Source: Anseranas semipalmata
Lineage: Eukaryota; Chordata; Aves; Anseriformes; Anseranatidae
Reading direction: 5' to 3'
Assembly: GCA_013399115.1 (NCBI GenBank)
Contig: VXAA01001969.1
Span: 90,191 to 154,190 of the forward strand
DNA: 64,000 nucleotides
Positions within the stretch are counted from its first letter, which is position 1, and each line of letters begins with the position of its first letter. The translations under genes and the position numbers were made by a program. Below the pieces are notes generated by a model that searched no databases, was not told where the DNA came from, and saw nothing but the letters and a program-made list of their open reading frames with translations. Below, piece by piece: positions 1 through 13,057 of this stretch.

Positions 1-788
1 TTCTTGAAACTGCAAATACAAGGGTAGAATTTTTAACTTAAATAAAACTATTAGAGTTTTATTTCTGACTTCATTTAATAATAAACATCTCATGTAAAGA
101 TGGCTGATAAGTGTGATATCTCTATATATGTCTATTAGGAGACAACAGAATCTATTGAGAATCAGAACTTGCTTTAATTTTTAGCTTTCCTAGGGAAAGT
201 GTAAGCTGAGGAAACAGGGAAATAGAATAACAAAGCGCTAGGTTATAGGTAACTTTTAAACAGGTATTTATTTCTTTTGTTCTCAATCCACTGAAAATGA
301 AAACCAGTACTGGTCTCAGCTTAAACAGTACTATGAGGTAAAGGTGAACCCCCCTGATAACTACTAAAGCGTTCCACATTTACAGAATAATGGGGGGAGG
401 GAGGACTTGATAAGTTATGAAGGAGTAAAATTCATTTCTTCTTCATGGTATTTGGCCTAAGCCAACCGTACTGCTTATAAAATATGCTGCGTTCTTCTTG
501 GAAAAGGATGCACAAAGAGGTACATGTTTTGAAAACAAAGCAAACCATCTAATCAAAAAACCTTATGCAGAACCAAACCATCAGTCATCCTTAATAAGAA
601 AGTCACATTAGACTATTTCAATATTTACTGATTATACTTACTCATTTGAGAGAATTTTTTTTTTCCCCTCAGCACTAATGAGACCCATGATTTGGGTTGC
701 TAACTCCAAATCACAGAAACTACAGAATCAAAGCTGGAATGCCATAATAAGTGGATTTTCCCTTTAGTAAACAAGTTGCTTTGGATTT

Positions 789-810
789 TTCTTTTTTAAA
801 TAAAAAAGAA
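789..810. repeat. Short A/T inverted repeat
   Basis: A 10-base arm TTCTTTTTTA and its exact reverse complement TAAAAAAGAA are separated by AA. Being A/T only, it can arise by chance. No flanking gene gives it a terminator role. Confidence 0.6.
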
Positions 811-1300
811 GTTATCGTTTTTTTGGTGCAATTCAAGCGGTAGACATGACTGCACCATGAAACTCAGTTACTCAGATTTCATAATACTTTATGCCATTAT
901 CTCAAAGGCAGATTTGTCTGCAAATGACAAGTTGCAAGAAATGCAGTTTTTCTGTAACACTAAAATACACTATATTGTCCTTGTTGCAGAAGCATCTAAA
1001 AATATTGTTTGGAGAAGCTCTTCCAGTCCTTCACAGTACTCTAACTTGCAATTGCAAGCATCAGCAATAGATTAAAAAACACTAATCCATTGCTATTAAA
1101 ACATATCTGGAAAAAGAAAATGATACTCAGTTTGCAAGCTGCCTTGCTAGGTCTCACTGGCTTCCCAGGAAAGCAGTGCTGGTGTCTCTCAACAGCTCTG
1201 CTACAGTATACTCTAAATAAAGACCACAGAAAGGAATATTTTAATTTTATAACCAAAGGCCAATGTAAATTTACTTTAAAATTAGGCTTACAACGCACTC

Positions 1301-1337
1301 AAAACAAAACCAAACAAAAACCAACCAAACAAAAAAA
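1301..1337 (+). repeat. A-rich (CAAA)n-like tract
   Basis: About 37 bases of A runs broken by single or double C. It could be a degenerate poly(A) tail, but I see no recognisable retroposed body before it and no clear target-site duplication. Confidence 0.75.
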
Positions 1338-1590
1338 TTGGTTTTCAAATGAAACAGAATCACTGCTTTTGTTATTACTTGCAGTTTTACAAGATGAAGA
1401 TGTATATTTTAGTTAAATGCCAAATTATTTTTAAAAACATACTTGGCAAGGGAGAATAATTAGAGAATATGTATCTTGTGAATGTATTTACATATAAATA
1501 AGGAATGTTTCTTCAAAGCTAAGTTTGTTATTATACAGAAAGCAAAACCTCTAATATATGGGATGTTAGCATATAACAGTATTATTCTTT

Positions 1591-1765
1591 CACAGAATCA
1601 CAGAATGTTAGGGATTGGAAGGGACCTTGAAAGATCATCTAGTCCAATCCCCCTGCTGGAGCAGGAACACCTAGATCAGTTCGCACAGGAACATCCTCAT
1701 AAAGGAGATGCTCCACTCCCTTAATCATCTTTGTGGCTCTGTGCTGGACTCTCTCAAGCAGTTAG
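1591..1765 (-). mobile_element. CR1 LINE fragment, 3' end, 5'-truncated and internally deleted
   Basis: The + strand opens with CACAGAATCACAGAAT, the reverse complement of the ATTCTGTG repeats that end CR1 elements. The typical GGAAGGGACC and AGATCATCTAGTCCAA blocks follow, so the element reads on the minus strand with its 3' end at about 1591. Near 1695 the copy passes abruptly to the block GGAGATGCTCCACTCCC and the 'catctttgtggctctgtgctggactctctc' type segment; in intact copies I expect these to lie further 5', so an internal piece seems to be missing. The match fades after about 1765, where the left boundary of the element in its own orientation is uncertain. CR1 copies are normally 5'-truncated like this. 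No coding part of ORF2 remains. Confidence 0.9.
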
Positions 1766-4700
1766 CAATTCTTCCATTTTAACTAGAGTTCTTTAGGCTG
1801 AAAGAGAAAACATTACAAATATTGTCCAGAACTAAGAAAATATCTTTAAGGCATAATATACTACATATGTTATTCTTAATCAAATCAGATAATGCTAAAC
1901 GAGCCAAGGATGCATACAGTCAATGTGTATCATGTAAGGGATTGACTTAACGCTTACTAATGTAAGAAGGAAGAAGACGATTACACCAGAAGCTCTACCT
2001 TTCTGGTGGGTCTGGTCACAGTATCTGTCAAAGATTCCCTCCGTGTACAACACGGGTATAATTCTTGCCCACCTGTGCCAAAACGAATAGCAATGTTTAA
2101 AGAGAAGTCCATCCTGCCTTACTGTCACAGCATTAGCATGGCACATCCAAAACCTAGATAGCACTTCTTATTTCCCACTTCAAATAGGAACTTGTAGCAT
2201 TTCAACCAGTCAGCAGTGTAAGCACAACATTACTCAACTCGCATTAGTTCAGTATATATCAAGGTACTTTAAAATTCCACTTGTCAATTTTTCAAAGAAT
2301 TTACAAACGAAGTTACAAAATACTAGACAGATACATCTAGTGGTTACCAGAGTCCTTCCTTCATGAACTCCTAGGAATAAGTAGAAAATCCCCTCAGCAG
2401 GCCTTCTAAAATAGAAAAGGTTCAGCTCCTTTCATGAGAGAGGGTGTAAGAACATGCACCTCAGTAAGGAACCTCCTTTACAGCAGCTTGGCCTGCCATC
2501 TTCCGTGTTGGTGGGGAAGACAGGGGTGAGCATTTGTAGTCCTTTCCGTCTCCTCACTCCTTCCTTCACAATGCTTGTTAATCAACTCTAAAGCAAGCTG
2601 AACATTTCCTATGGGTAAGGCTGTCTCCTGCACCATGGTCGTAACATTAGAAACTTCCATATGCTCCAGGCCTAGCTTGAAGATGACATTCTGCGAAGTC
2701 CTGAGCTTTCCTGTCGTACAGGCAGCTCAGGCTTAACAGCTTCAGGAGTTGCTTCTCCAGCTGGGCTGCACATCAACAGCCAGCGTTAAGCAGAAGCACA
2801 TCATCTCAGGAATGCTACAAAGCCTCCAAAAGCAATTGGGAATGATCCCCATGTCCCAGGATAAGGTCTTTATGGTGGTGGCTGCTGGGGAACAGCAGAA
2901 GGGTAAAGTTTGCTGCTTGGGTGGTGGCAGCTTCTCTTTTCTCTCCCCCTTTTGTTTTGAAAGAAAATCATGCATGTGTAGGGGGTTCAAAATTGCTTTT
3001 TCAGCTCAATATAATAACAAAGCATGTCAAGACTCATTTCCAAAAGCAAGCTTGCTTTTCTCACGGAAATGAATGATTTTCAGGTGAATTTACATTTAAA
3101 AATAAGATTTATCCAAAGTAACCTTTAAACCTCCATCCTTTCACCACCATTGCCAGGGCTCAATGAAATCTCAGTAGTCAATGTTTTTTCTTCTTCTTCT
3201 TATTTGCTACCTATTAAGCAGTAGGTCTACATTTTCCTGAGTATTCTTTTTGCTGCCGCTGCATCTGCAAAACACCTTCTTGTCCTTCCAGAGTGGGCCC
3301 AAGCTGTCTTACTCCCACCCCTGCACACTCAGCCAGTAACTCTGTATTCCTCTCTGGTCACCTTTCCCTGCTTCCACCTCTTGTATGCTTCTTTTTCACA
3401 TTTGAGTTTTGTCACGAGCAACACGTTCCTACTTGCTCCCTTTGCTTGAGTTCTGGCTCATTGGGATGGACCACTGGAGCTTGGAGAAGACAATTCTTGC
3501 ATCAACACATTGTGCTTCTGGGTACACTAAATGTCACCCAGGGCCAGTCTGAAATCTTCTGATTGACTGGAGTTGAAAATATTCTCATGTAAGGGCTCTC
3601 TAGAAACATTTTATTGTATTTTATTTCTTGGCGATACCTCCTTACAACAGTAGTTAACTAAACTCCATACATGCTTTCCTTATGCAATTAGGCAAACAAG
3701 TTTTGTCCTCTTTTCTATAGAGAATTATAAATTTTGGCTTGCATTGTACCAGTGAGAAGAGGGGACAAGGCAGAAGGAAGGAAGAAGAGAAGTGAAGAAA
3801 GAAGAACTCCAACACGTTGTGAACCAGAACTACTTCCAATGCAGTCTCACTGCTGTTAGTATCACTCCTTCCTTTCACGTTACTGGAACTACAAAGGCAA
3901 TGATGGTGCTGTGGCATATCCCAACACAGTGTGGAGCAGTGGACCAGTTCTCATCTGTGTACATGCATCATTTACTGTACTCTGCAAAAGCATTTCTGAC
4001 TGCCCTTCATTACTGCTAATGGAATCTCAAGGTCAACGACCAGTCATAAATGTCCATTCTAAATAAAATGTATTGAAGACACCCTGCCCAATGTCTTTTA
4101 CACAGGTTTCTGGTGAGACTAGGAGTGTCAAAAACCCAGTTGACCTTTCAAGATAAAAAACATTATCAGCTGCATGGATTTAGATTTTAAACTGTTTCAG
4201 TTAAGTGTACCCGCTGAGATTATATATTTCCCATGCGCTATTCATAATACGTGACATGTTTTATCAATATTCATTTTCTCTCCCCCATGTTCATAGTACT
4301 TCTCCCATGTGTTGGTCTCCTATCATGCATATGTATGAAGACTGGTGGGAGTACTGGCGTTGTAACAGGGCTGTAACACTCTTTGGCATTTTATTATTAA
4401 CAAAAATGTATTTTGTATGTTTCTCCCTTCTCACACAGAACAGTTGTAAGTCATTAAGAATAACCTCACAGTCCTCCTCAAGCAGAATAAATAACGTTTG
4501 AATTCAGATAGAAGGAAAAGGACAGAGAAAGTAAAAAGGAAACAAAACAAAACAAAAAAATTCCCTATCTTCTGCTCAGCTGCTGCACTGGATGGACTCA
4601 GGGCATCAGCAGTGAGTGACAGAGCAACGCATCCTCTGCTCTAACATGGGAACTCAACACAAGGTCCTAGCAAGCACTGATTTTGATGATACACAAAATT

Positions 4701-7700
4701 AACCGCTGCCTTAAATAAGTCATAACTTCTTGCTATCATAGAGAGGAACCAATTTTCGGGAAGATGAAGGAGGAAGAACTGAACAAAACTACAAGTTGCA
4801 AGAACAGAACTATATGTTGACTTTCTCCACTGAAAATAAGTAATATGAAAAGAAACTTTGGCGCCAAATAAAAAGTGATATTGAGTAGCTATCAGAAGCA
4901 ATTAACCAGGGTGATCTACCCTTCAAAAGGAAGTACCTTTTAATAACAACTGCGCTTTAAACTCTGGAGAAGGGAAGCAGAGGAGTGGGAAAGCATTAAG
5001 TGGATCCTCTGATGGAGCACATGAGGCCACTACAGCAGACACTGCCAGTTCAAGGACAAGTAAGGAAGGGAAATCCTACCGATGCCAGGAGACTAAACCA
5101 GGAAAAAGACTGGATTACAAACAGAAAATAAGGCAGGTCCTAGAATTACATGGGGGGAGATCAATGCTATCTACGTTTCTGACTGGATGGCCAGCCCAGC
5201 TGTAGGCCATTCATGTGCCAATGCTTTACTTCCTATTTTCATAAAGAGGGCACCAGATTACACATGTGGTACTTTCTATGCTATGACCATAGGGTACTTC
5301 TGGCATAACTTTGGCCCTTTGAAGGCCAAATATCAATCTGCAGGCAGAGATCACAGCACAGGGTGTGACAACTCAGTGGGCACTGAATTACGTTATAATC
5401 TAGAGTTATTCCTGACTGCTCAGCTGTCAAATTCCAGCCCTTCTGATGGAAGCTACCACCACACAAAATAACCTTTCTCTAGTCATTATCTTTACTACTT
5501 ATACTTTTTTTTACCCCTAAGTCTGTTACTTCAGAGAGAATAATGAAGGTCCAGTTCCAGAACATACAGTAACTGGGAAACAGAGGCCCTAGCACATTTG
5601 TGCTCCTGGCCTTTGATCACAGCAATAAATACTTAATTTTGTACGATGCTAGTCAGTTCTGCATGAACATACTACGTTCCTCTACATTCAGAAGTCTGAT
5701 CTGTTTGGGTTATACTTAGAGCGTCAGCAATTGCATAAGGATTTATAACTTCCCCTAGAACATAAGTTATAGCACAGGGATTTACAGCTTCCCCAAACAG
5801 AAGACTGAAACTGCTTTATTTATATTGCAGATCCGCAATAAAGTTCCTTTCAGTGTTTTTTTTTCTTCAGTATAAGAGAAACTTCTTTCAACAGCAGGAT
5901 GTATTGGAGAATGTAAAAATACTGCTTTTAAAAATGTTTTGAAAATGGTATTAAATATTTCATACATTTGATAGGAACTGATTAACAAAAGAACAGAGAA
6001 ATATGTTTTCAGTTGGCTAAATAATTTTTACAGAGCAAGACCTACAATCATACTGTATATGTACAAGTCTGTTTAGACCATAAGGGTTAATTTTACAGGG
6101 GTTTGTTCAAGCATATTGTTTTCTTCAAATGAGCTACATTAGCCAGATGCCAAGCTGATACAATAAACAGCCATGCCAAATCTAATGAATTAAGAAAAAG
6201 AGAACCACACAAAGAAATTTTCACATGAAATCAGTAAATGGCAGGAAAGAAAAATTAAAATATGTTAAAATACATAAATCAGTCCAATATTCAAGTCAGA
6301 GAGAGATTCTAAACACAAAAGCTGGTGTACTGCTGCCTTTATCATACTTATGCATTTTAGCCTAGTGAGTAAAAAATACTTTGGTTTCCCATGGAAGCCC
6401 TGGGTCTTTAAAGAAATCCATACACCAGTAAATATTCCAGACAAGGGATTCTATTTCTGCTGAGGGATCACAATGAATGGCAAGATTAATGAAAATTTTA
6501 CCGTACCATTTCTTAGAACAAAATTTTGCATTTAACAACATTGCTGTGTGGTTAATGCTCGTATCCAACTGGCCTACAGAGACTTCTTGATTACAGGAAA
6601 GAAAAGAGCAGAAAAAGGATGCCTGGGCTCATTACAGATGCAAATGCAGTTTAATGACCTAGTTATTTATTTATTTTTTGTAACAAGACAAGTGATGGAG
6701 CAGTCCAATCGTGTTGCTAACAGAAGCTGAACGAACCGCAGAATGATAGAAGTATTGTGATGTGCGTTATTAACCCCATGCAAAATAAGCCTGTAACAAG
6801 TACCAATGGTTCAGGAAAACTCACTATTTATCAGGTTGTGCTATCAGAAGTTATTTGTATTTTCAATCCCTTTTCATACAGATTAGTTAGAAGTGGATAA
6901 GTACCTGAAGGAAAACACCAATGAAACAATACATACTGTGTACACTGCAAGGCACAATATTTGTTTTCAATGTTTTCATTGTTTTGTTTTAACGTTTTCA
7001 AACACTGAACATACAGCTGTGCTTCCCTTTACATACAGAGAGGTGGCTCTGCTGAATGCTACACTCATACTGCTAGCTTGGGTTGAGCCTGTATGGGTTT
7101 TCTTGAGCCAACAGACCCACTGCCAGGGTTGCAAAACTAAATGGGACCATCATTACCACTGCACAAACCAATGCTTAGAATGAAATGCTCAGCAGAGGGA
7201 TAGATCATACCATTAGCATGTAACTTGCTCCTGCTTTACAAGATGCAAGGAGAACTTGACCCCAAAATCACCAAAAGACAGCAATATAAGCCCTCCACTG
7301 TATGTTACAACATTATCAGACAGCAAGAAGATGATTGAAATTCAGGTCAGGCTTGGATCAGATCAGTAACAATAGCGCCCACATTTTCTGTCTCTACCTG
7401 TAATGTATACACATCTGTAAGCATACATAAACATAATATTAACTATGAGATTATATGTATAAATGATATACATTTCAAATGCTATCACTGAAACACAGAC
7501 CACATTTGATTAATCAGTTGCAGAAGCTCTAAAATACACATATATCACATGGAAAACAAACCTGGAACAGCTACATTTCGTGAAGGAGTAATAATTATTT
7601 AGAAAAGCTAACAGTTATTAGCTGTGGGTCTAAACCTAAAGATGGTATGAAAGTTTAAGTTACTACTGTCATCAGGGAATAATTATTTAAATTAAGAACA

Positions 7701-9983
7701 ACCATACCACATTATTATAATATTTTAGATTAGACATGACTAAATGGATTCAGCAAAAATTCAGCTCTGTTATACTGGAAGCACTGGGTTATTCAGAATG
7801 TTGGTTCCTGAATCATCCCTTTGTAATCAGGCTTCATGCATAAGAATCGTGAAACATTCATGCTTTTCTGGATTTCTCTTGGATAATAGCAAGCAACTAA
7901 ATAATATGGGTTGGAAAGATATCTGCAGTTGGAGCGGGACCAAATGTTATCAGTTTGGCTTATGTACTGTACAGTTACACCCCAAACCCAAAAAGCTTTT
8001 AAAATGTATATGTATTTTGTAACTTGCAAACTTAGAGAGCAACCAAAATGTATTTGTCAGAATGAGGCTTCTTTTCCATCAGGTACCTGATCTCGCAGGC
8101 TTTGGCTGCCACAGGAGCCCCATGAAGTTAAGCCGTGGCAGTGCAGTGCTGCAGTTTGAAGAAATCATCTCTTGCCTGTCTTTAAGTGAGCTTGGAAATA
8201 ACTCAGGGACAACACAAAGCTCACACCTCAGCATTAACCACTTGGAGCCTTTTGCAATACTTGTTTTAAAAGCTAATATGAGGTATGTATGAAGTTTCTC
8301 TATTAAAAATTACATAACTTAGCAACATAAACAGCTTTGTCCTACTGAACAGCCGACTATAGATTTGAAAATTCCACTGGAGTAACTCTTTTCAGCCCTA
8401 GTAAATCCATACCAGAAATATCAGCCAACAATCCTACCATAAAACCTTATTTGGTTTTCTCCGATGGAGGCAGCCACATTACTAATACAACATTCAGAAC
8501 TCACTGCACTGAAATACCTTCTTAATTTGCAGTACCACTACACTGATAATGAGTTATTTCATTTGTGGTTTTGATATTAGATGGAAGATAATAAAAAGTA
8601 AATTGCACCATACAAAAGGAAGAAAGATATCTTCCCCAGGAGTAGCTGATATTTAAATTCAATACAGTAATAAAGGGTGCTTGTGTAGCAAGCAGACAGA
8701 TCCCTAGTAAATATAACAAATGAATCCTGACACAAGCCTATGTAATATGTTCTCTCACATATCTCCTTATGTATGCTCCTTCCACTTAAAACCCATTATG
8801 CCAATAATACTACCTTGTACTGAAACTACCGTCCCCAGCTCTGCCCTCAAGATAACTTAGGAATTTGACCCTTTGCCCATCTGCCTCTTTGCTACTAAGG
8901 AAGAAAATAGAAAACATTTTTAAAATGTGATTCTGGAAATGTTAAGGTTTAAGCATAATCAGGACTGTACCCTTTGGTGTTTGAGAACTCTACCTGGGAT
9001 TGTCACAAAGGAAAGGACGGACGCATCTTGTAGAACAAAGATGTGTGGGAGAATACACGAATCTGTTTTGGAAAACGAAGGGGCAAAGTTTCTAAAAGAA
9101 ATGGCCCCTCTTCTTCCGTAAGAGACTACGAAAGTATTACATAGAAGCTACATTACAAAGAAATCTAGTGAAATAGGAACTGCTACCTTGCAAAAACCAC
9201 GATCTTTGGTTTCATGAACGCCAACATCCTTGCCCTAGTACCCTTTGCTCACAGGGATCATGAAGAAGCTACTGAGTGCAGATGAGATGGATAGAACAAA
9301 ATGACCCCAAGCTCAAACCCTATAAAATACCTCTAGCTACATTTTTACAATCTCTTCCTAAAGATGTGTTTAATTAAATAAAAGGGTGATATATGTCACT
9401 GTACAAAGCTATTCTGATAATCAGAGTAGCTAAGACATAAGGACATAAAAGTTCCCCTTAAGAGAGTTATTTTAGAAAGGCACACAGATTACTGCATCTG
9501 TGGCTTGGGGCTAATTTATCACATGCCTACCAATTCTTCCAGCACTTCAAGTGTGTTTCAGGAAGAGTTTATGGAAAAAGAAAGATAGTGCTTCTTTCTA
9601 ATCTCTGCTTCACTGAGAGGCAGAGAAAAGTATTATTGGTATGTTTTTGTTCTAAGGAAAATTTTAAAAGGAGAATCAGTATTTGAGCCTACTGGACTTC
9701 AGCTGATGTTCAATATGCTTTTAGCTAGAAAATACACATTTCTTGATTTCTTGTTTTGAGTCTGCCAGGACAGGCTTGACATGAAAAACTACTTATTTGC
9801 TAAAGATAGTGTTTGCAGAGAGGTACTATCTGCCGCACCAGATGTACCAGTATGTGCTTCTTAACCAAAGGCTGTGACAGATGCAAAGCCCCAGGAAAAA
9901 GGGAGGACCCTTGGCCTCCTTGCGGTGATGCAAAGTATTTCACTGCCTGGATCCTAAACATTGCAAACAATATCCACCTCTGA
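1766..9983. other. Non-coding DNA, no gene recognised
   Basis: About 8 kb without any convincing exon or repeat family. It contains a (TTC)n run of fewer than five units near 3188 and a CAAAA tract near 4540. Open frames of 60 to 107 codons occur on both strands and overlap each other, as expected by chance. The T-rich and A-rich tracts are too short to date or classify. Confidence 0.65.
4540..4560 (+). repeat. (CAAAA)n tract
   Basis: AAC and AAAAC units end in a run of seven A. It is a short simple repeat with no recognised retroposon body before it. Confidence 0.8.
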
Positions 9984-10006
9984 CTTTTTTATTTTTTTAT
10001 TTTTTA
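9984..10006 (+). repeat. T-rich (T6A)n tract
   Basis: Runs of six or seven T are separated by single A bases. Simple low-complexity sequence. Confidence 0.8.
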
Positions 10007-10948
10007 ATTGAGAGGACAATGGAAGAAGATGAATGATCTGTGTAGATCCTTACATAAATACTATTTTTGTAGACAGAAAATAAATTGAAAACCAAATCAT
10101 TGAAACACTTTGAGTAGCACACTACCTTAGGATGTAAGCTAGCTCCTTCTGAGTGGTAGGGTGGCAACAGAGTGGAGCCACACTCAGTGTATACCAGAAG
10201 GTTTCCCTCCAGCAGGGTTTGCCGGCCACGGGCTCCCCCACGGCTTCTCTCCCTGCAGTGTATTTTCACATCCTGGCTTGGCCTGTCCTTCAGTGGAGAG
10301 GGGAGTTTATTCTCTGTTGCTCCCTATGCCATCTGATTATTCGAGCCTCCTTATCTTCAGCATGCCCTCAAGAAATCAGACTGTAAATAACAGTCCCTTC
10401 ACAAACACCGTAAGAAGGATTGCTTTACGAGACAATTATGGATTGCCAACTATTAGACATAGCTTTCCGAACATGGGTGGCCCCTGACCCTGACGGCTGT
10501 GGCCATACAACAACCCTGCAGGGCTGTCACCACCTCCTGCCTGTAACTAATGTGCTGAAGTCACAGCTGGAGCTCACAGCTTTAGCAGCCTCCTCTGCAC
10601 AGCACAACCATGTCCCAGAGTATCCGTAGCGAAGCGTGTTTTACAGCAATGTCTTTTAATCGTATGAAAGATCATTGCAAAGGCACAGGTCTGAGTAACT
10701 CCTACTAAAACACAACTACAGAGGTATCGATTAACAGCATACACAGCGCAGCCCTACTGCCAACCTCAGTGTTAACAATCTTTTCTTTGTTGTTTGCCAA
10801 CATTTTCAACTTGATTTACAACAATTCAGACCTACATAAATTTGCCATGACCAGTGCGGCTTGTTGTTATTCAGGTAAGCAGACGTTTTGCTGCAGTGAT
10901 TACTGCTGTGCTGAAGATGGACGCAGGGTGCGGTTTGTTTTTTGACAG
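10007..10948. other. Non-coding DNA leading to a GC rise
   Basis: GC content climbs in two places, around 10,150-10,300 and from about 10,850. Open frames run on both strands but start at weak codons and match nothing I know. A donor-like CAGGTAAGC lies at 10,871-10,879 without a convincing exon before it. Confidence 0.5.
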
Positions 10949-11060
10949 CGGCTATGCTGCTCGCCATTGCTGTCCCATCAGAGATGACTGTCCCCGCCTG
11001 AACGGCACCTGGCTGGTTCAGGTCAGCTCTGCCAGACCTGCGCCCGTTGAAAGAAGCCAG
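10949..11060 (+). other. Possible exon, 112 bases, product not recognised
   Basis: The sequence before it, GGTTTGTTTTTTGACAG, is a fair acceptor, and CAG/GTGAGC at 11,058-11,066 is a strong donor. The frame between them is open for 37 codons and carries three cysteines in an HCC...DDC arrangement and a later LNGTW. The upstream intron would be phase 2 and the downstream one phase 0. GC and CpG are higher than in the surroundings. The opposite strand is also open across the same stretch, so the open frame may only reflect local GC content. I do not recognise the peptide. Chance match, non-coding RNA exon and real coding exon are all possible. Confidence 0.15.
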
Positions 11061-11525
11061 GTGAGCACTGCTGTTCTTTATCCAGGTTGTGCTATAATGC
11101 TGCTGAATCAGGCAACAGACAAGTTCCATGTGCAACTTAACCTGTGGACTGAATGCACCCTAATGGGCACCTGGTAAAAGACACTGAAGTGAAGACAAAG
11201 CAAGGGGGTGTAAAATTGCTACAAAATTAGGGTTTATATTTTACAGAAACCTTAGGCAACCAGCTGTAGCTATACAGCTGGCGGCTGTCTGAATACAGAA
11301 GGACCATTCTTGAACTGGCAGGCCAAGCTTTCCCACTCTTGATCAAGGCCACAACGCAATACAAACACTTAGAGGAGGACTCCTTGGAAAAACAAACCTC
11401 CAAGGCAGCACATGTGAATGAACTCTGACTAGCACCATGCTACTATTGCCTTAGGCCAGAACATGACTTCAACACATTTTTCTGTCTAAAAATAGCACTG
11501 TAGGATGAAGTTTTCCAAACAGCTG
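11061..11525. other. Non-coding DNA with E-box hairpin
   Basis: No exon seen. The only notable element is the paired CAGCTG hairpin at 11,260-11,281, listed separately. Confidence 0.5.
11260..11281. repeat. Hairpin with two CAGCTG E-boxes
   Basis: The arms CCAGCTGTA and TACAGCTGG are exact reverse complements around the four bases GCTA. Each arm contains CAGCTG, the core bound by class I and myogenic or neurogenic bHLH dimers. Pairing of E-boxes is typical of some enhancers, but function here is inference. Confidence 0.5.
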
Positions 11526-11705
11526 AGTTTGGAAGGGACCTCTGGAGATCATCTAGTACTACCTCCCTTCTCAAACCGGGTCAGCAAGAACAGCTTGTTG
11601 AGTTTCCAGATACCTAGATCTTCTGTATTTCAATTTATTGTTAATATATTGCAATATATTGTTCAGTTTGTTCCCTGGGGAACCTGTTCTTTGGGAATCC
11701 TGTTC
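11526..11705 (-). mobile_element. CR1 LINE fragment, old and interrupted
   Basis: TTGGAAGGGACCTCTGGAGA followed by TCATCTAGT and TCTCAAACCGGGTCAGC matches the CR1 3' region in reverse, so the element is on the minus strand. After an AT-rich stretch (about 11,600-11,670) the wording resumes at CCCTGGGGAACCTGTTC, close to the usual CCTGGGCAACCTGTTCC block of CR1. The terminal ATTCTGTG repeats are missing or too decayed to see. The AT-rich interruption holds an 18-base perfect palindrome. No ORF2 coding part remains. Confidence 0.8.
11643..11660. repeat. 18-base perfect palindrome inside the CR1 piece
   Basis: AATATATTGCAATATATT reads the same on both strands. It sits in the AT-rich interruption between two recognisable CR1 blocks. 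Confidence 0.6.
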
Positions 11706-13057
11706 TCTTAAAGCCAAATGCATTTCAGGCACAAATTTCCAGTTTGTATGGCCTAAGGAAACATACTCTCTTAAAACCACGTCATACACAGCACACCATA
11801 TTACACAAGCACATTATGTGTATGGCATTGTGTGCTACTAACCTTGCTCAAGTCTGTACTTAAATAAACATTTGCAGTAATTCAGAGATACTGACATATA
11901 TTCCAGGCAAGATGTCTGATTTTTCATTTTAGCTAAATTTTGTCTTAGTAAGATTTTTGTCATAGTAATTTGAATTTTTTTTTCCTGCCACTTCTGGTGG
12001 AGGCAAGTCTCAACTTCAATCCCCAACTCAACCGAAAGGGACTTTGGAAAGTCACCCACCTCTTGCTAAATTATTAATAACAATGATATAATATCAATAT
12101 AAATATATATTTATACATCAATAAAATGATATAATGGCTAGGTTACATCAATTAATGTAAAACAGAAACGTCTTCAAAGGCACCAACTATTCTTAAGGAA
12201 ATAGAAGCTTTTAATACAGGTTAAACATACTGTTAGTTTCAAAGCCTGACAGATTACTGATATAAACTGCATGTAATTAGCCATATTAAAACCTACAGTA
12301 CAATAAAGCTGTTATATGGAGGAATTAACTACACTGTCTCTAGCCCTCAAGTCATAACGCATATTTTGCAGATGACTTCCAGGTCTAACACCACAATTTG
12401 ACTCTGTACAGTCCTTGTTTTGCAAGAAAAGACAAGAATCTGTCCACAGAGATGGTCTGTCATCAGCTTCATACCAGCTCTCTCTGCTGTAAGGCAAAAC
12501 ACACGTATTGGACAGGATGCAAAGACTACTGCAAAATAGAAGTAGTCTTTAAGCATCGTCTTCCATGTTTTAAGGTATCTCAGAGTAGCCAAAACCAAAG
12601 AATTAAATTGAGTTAATATGCACTGGACAATTTGTATATGCATTATTAGAAATTAAGATATAAAAAGATTTTTAGTGCTACCATTTTGTGAAATGGCGAT
12701 CATTAGCAAGGAAACAAATAAAGAGAAACCTCTGTTGTTACAACTATTTTCTTTCCTCCCATGGGTATGACAGTGTCATACTATATCAAATGTAGGAGTC
12801 ACCTGTCCATTCCTTGATATCTAAATGTAACACCATTTCAAAAATCACACCAGAACTTATCTATAACCAACCCAAGGCATTTTATGGTTCATTGATAACA
12901 TTTGAATAAAAAGATGTGACTAATGAAGCCTGGTTATAAATTCCAGTTAGTCACCACTTTTGCTGTCCTTTCCTTCTACATTTACGCTACGTGTCCTCCC
13001 TTTCAAGTAGGAGTGAGCACTCTTTCAGCCAAAGGAAGAAGAAGTTCTGCACTCTCC
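11706..13057. other. Non-coding AT-rich DNA
   Basis: Holds an AT-rich patch at about 12,074-12,135 in which ATGATATAAT occurs twice. No exon or further transposon is recognisable. Confidence 0.6.

Larger units (their letters stand above)
1..1590. other. Non-coding AT-rich DNA, left edge
   Basis: No gene is recognisable. Open frames here are all under about 110 codons, occur on both strands, and show no family motif. The stretch contains a short perfect inverted repeat near 800 and an A-rich tract near 1.3 kb, both listed separately. Nothing else stands out. Confidence 0.7.

Noticed and set aside
7905..7940. GGTTGGAAAGATATCTGCAG as another CR1 end
   Set aside because: Only the first few bases resemble CR1; neither the terminal repeat nor the following blocks are present.
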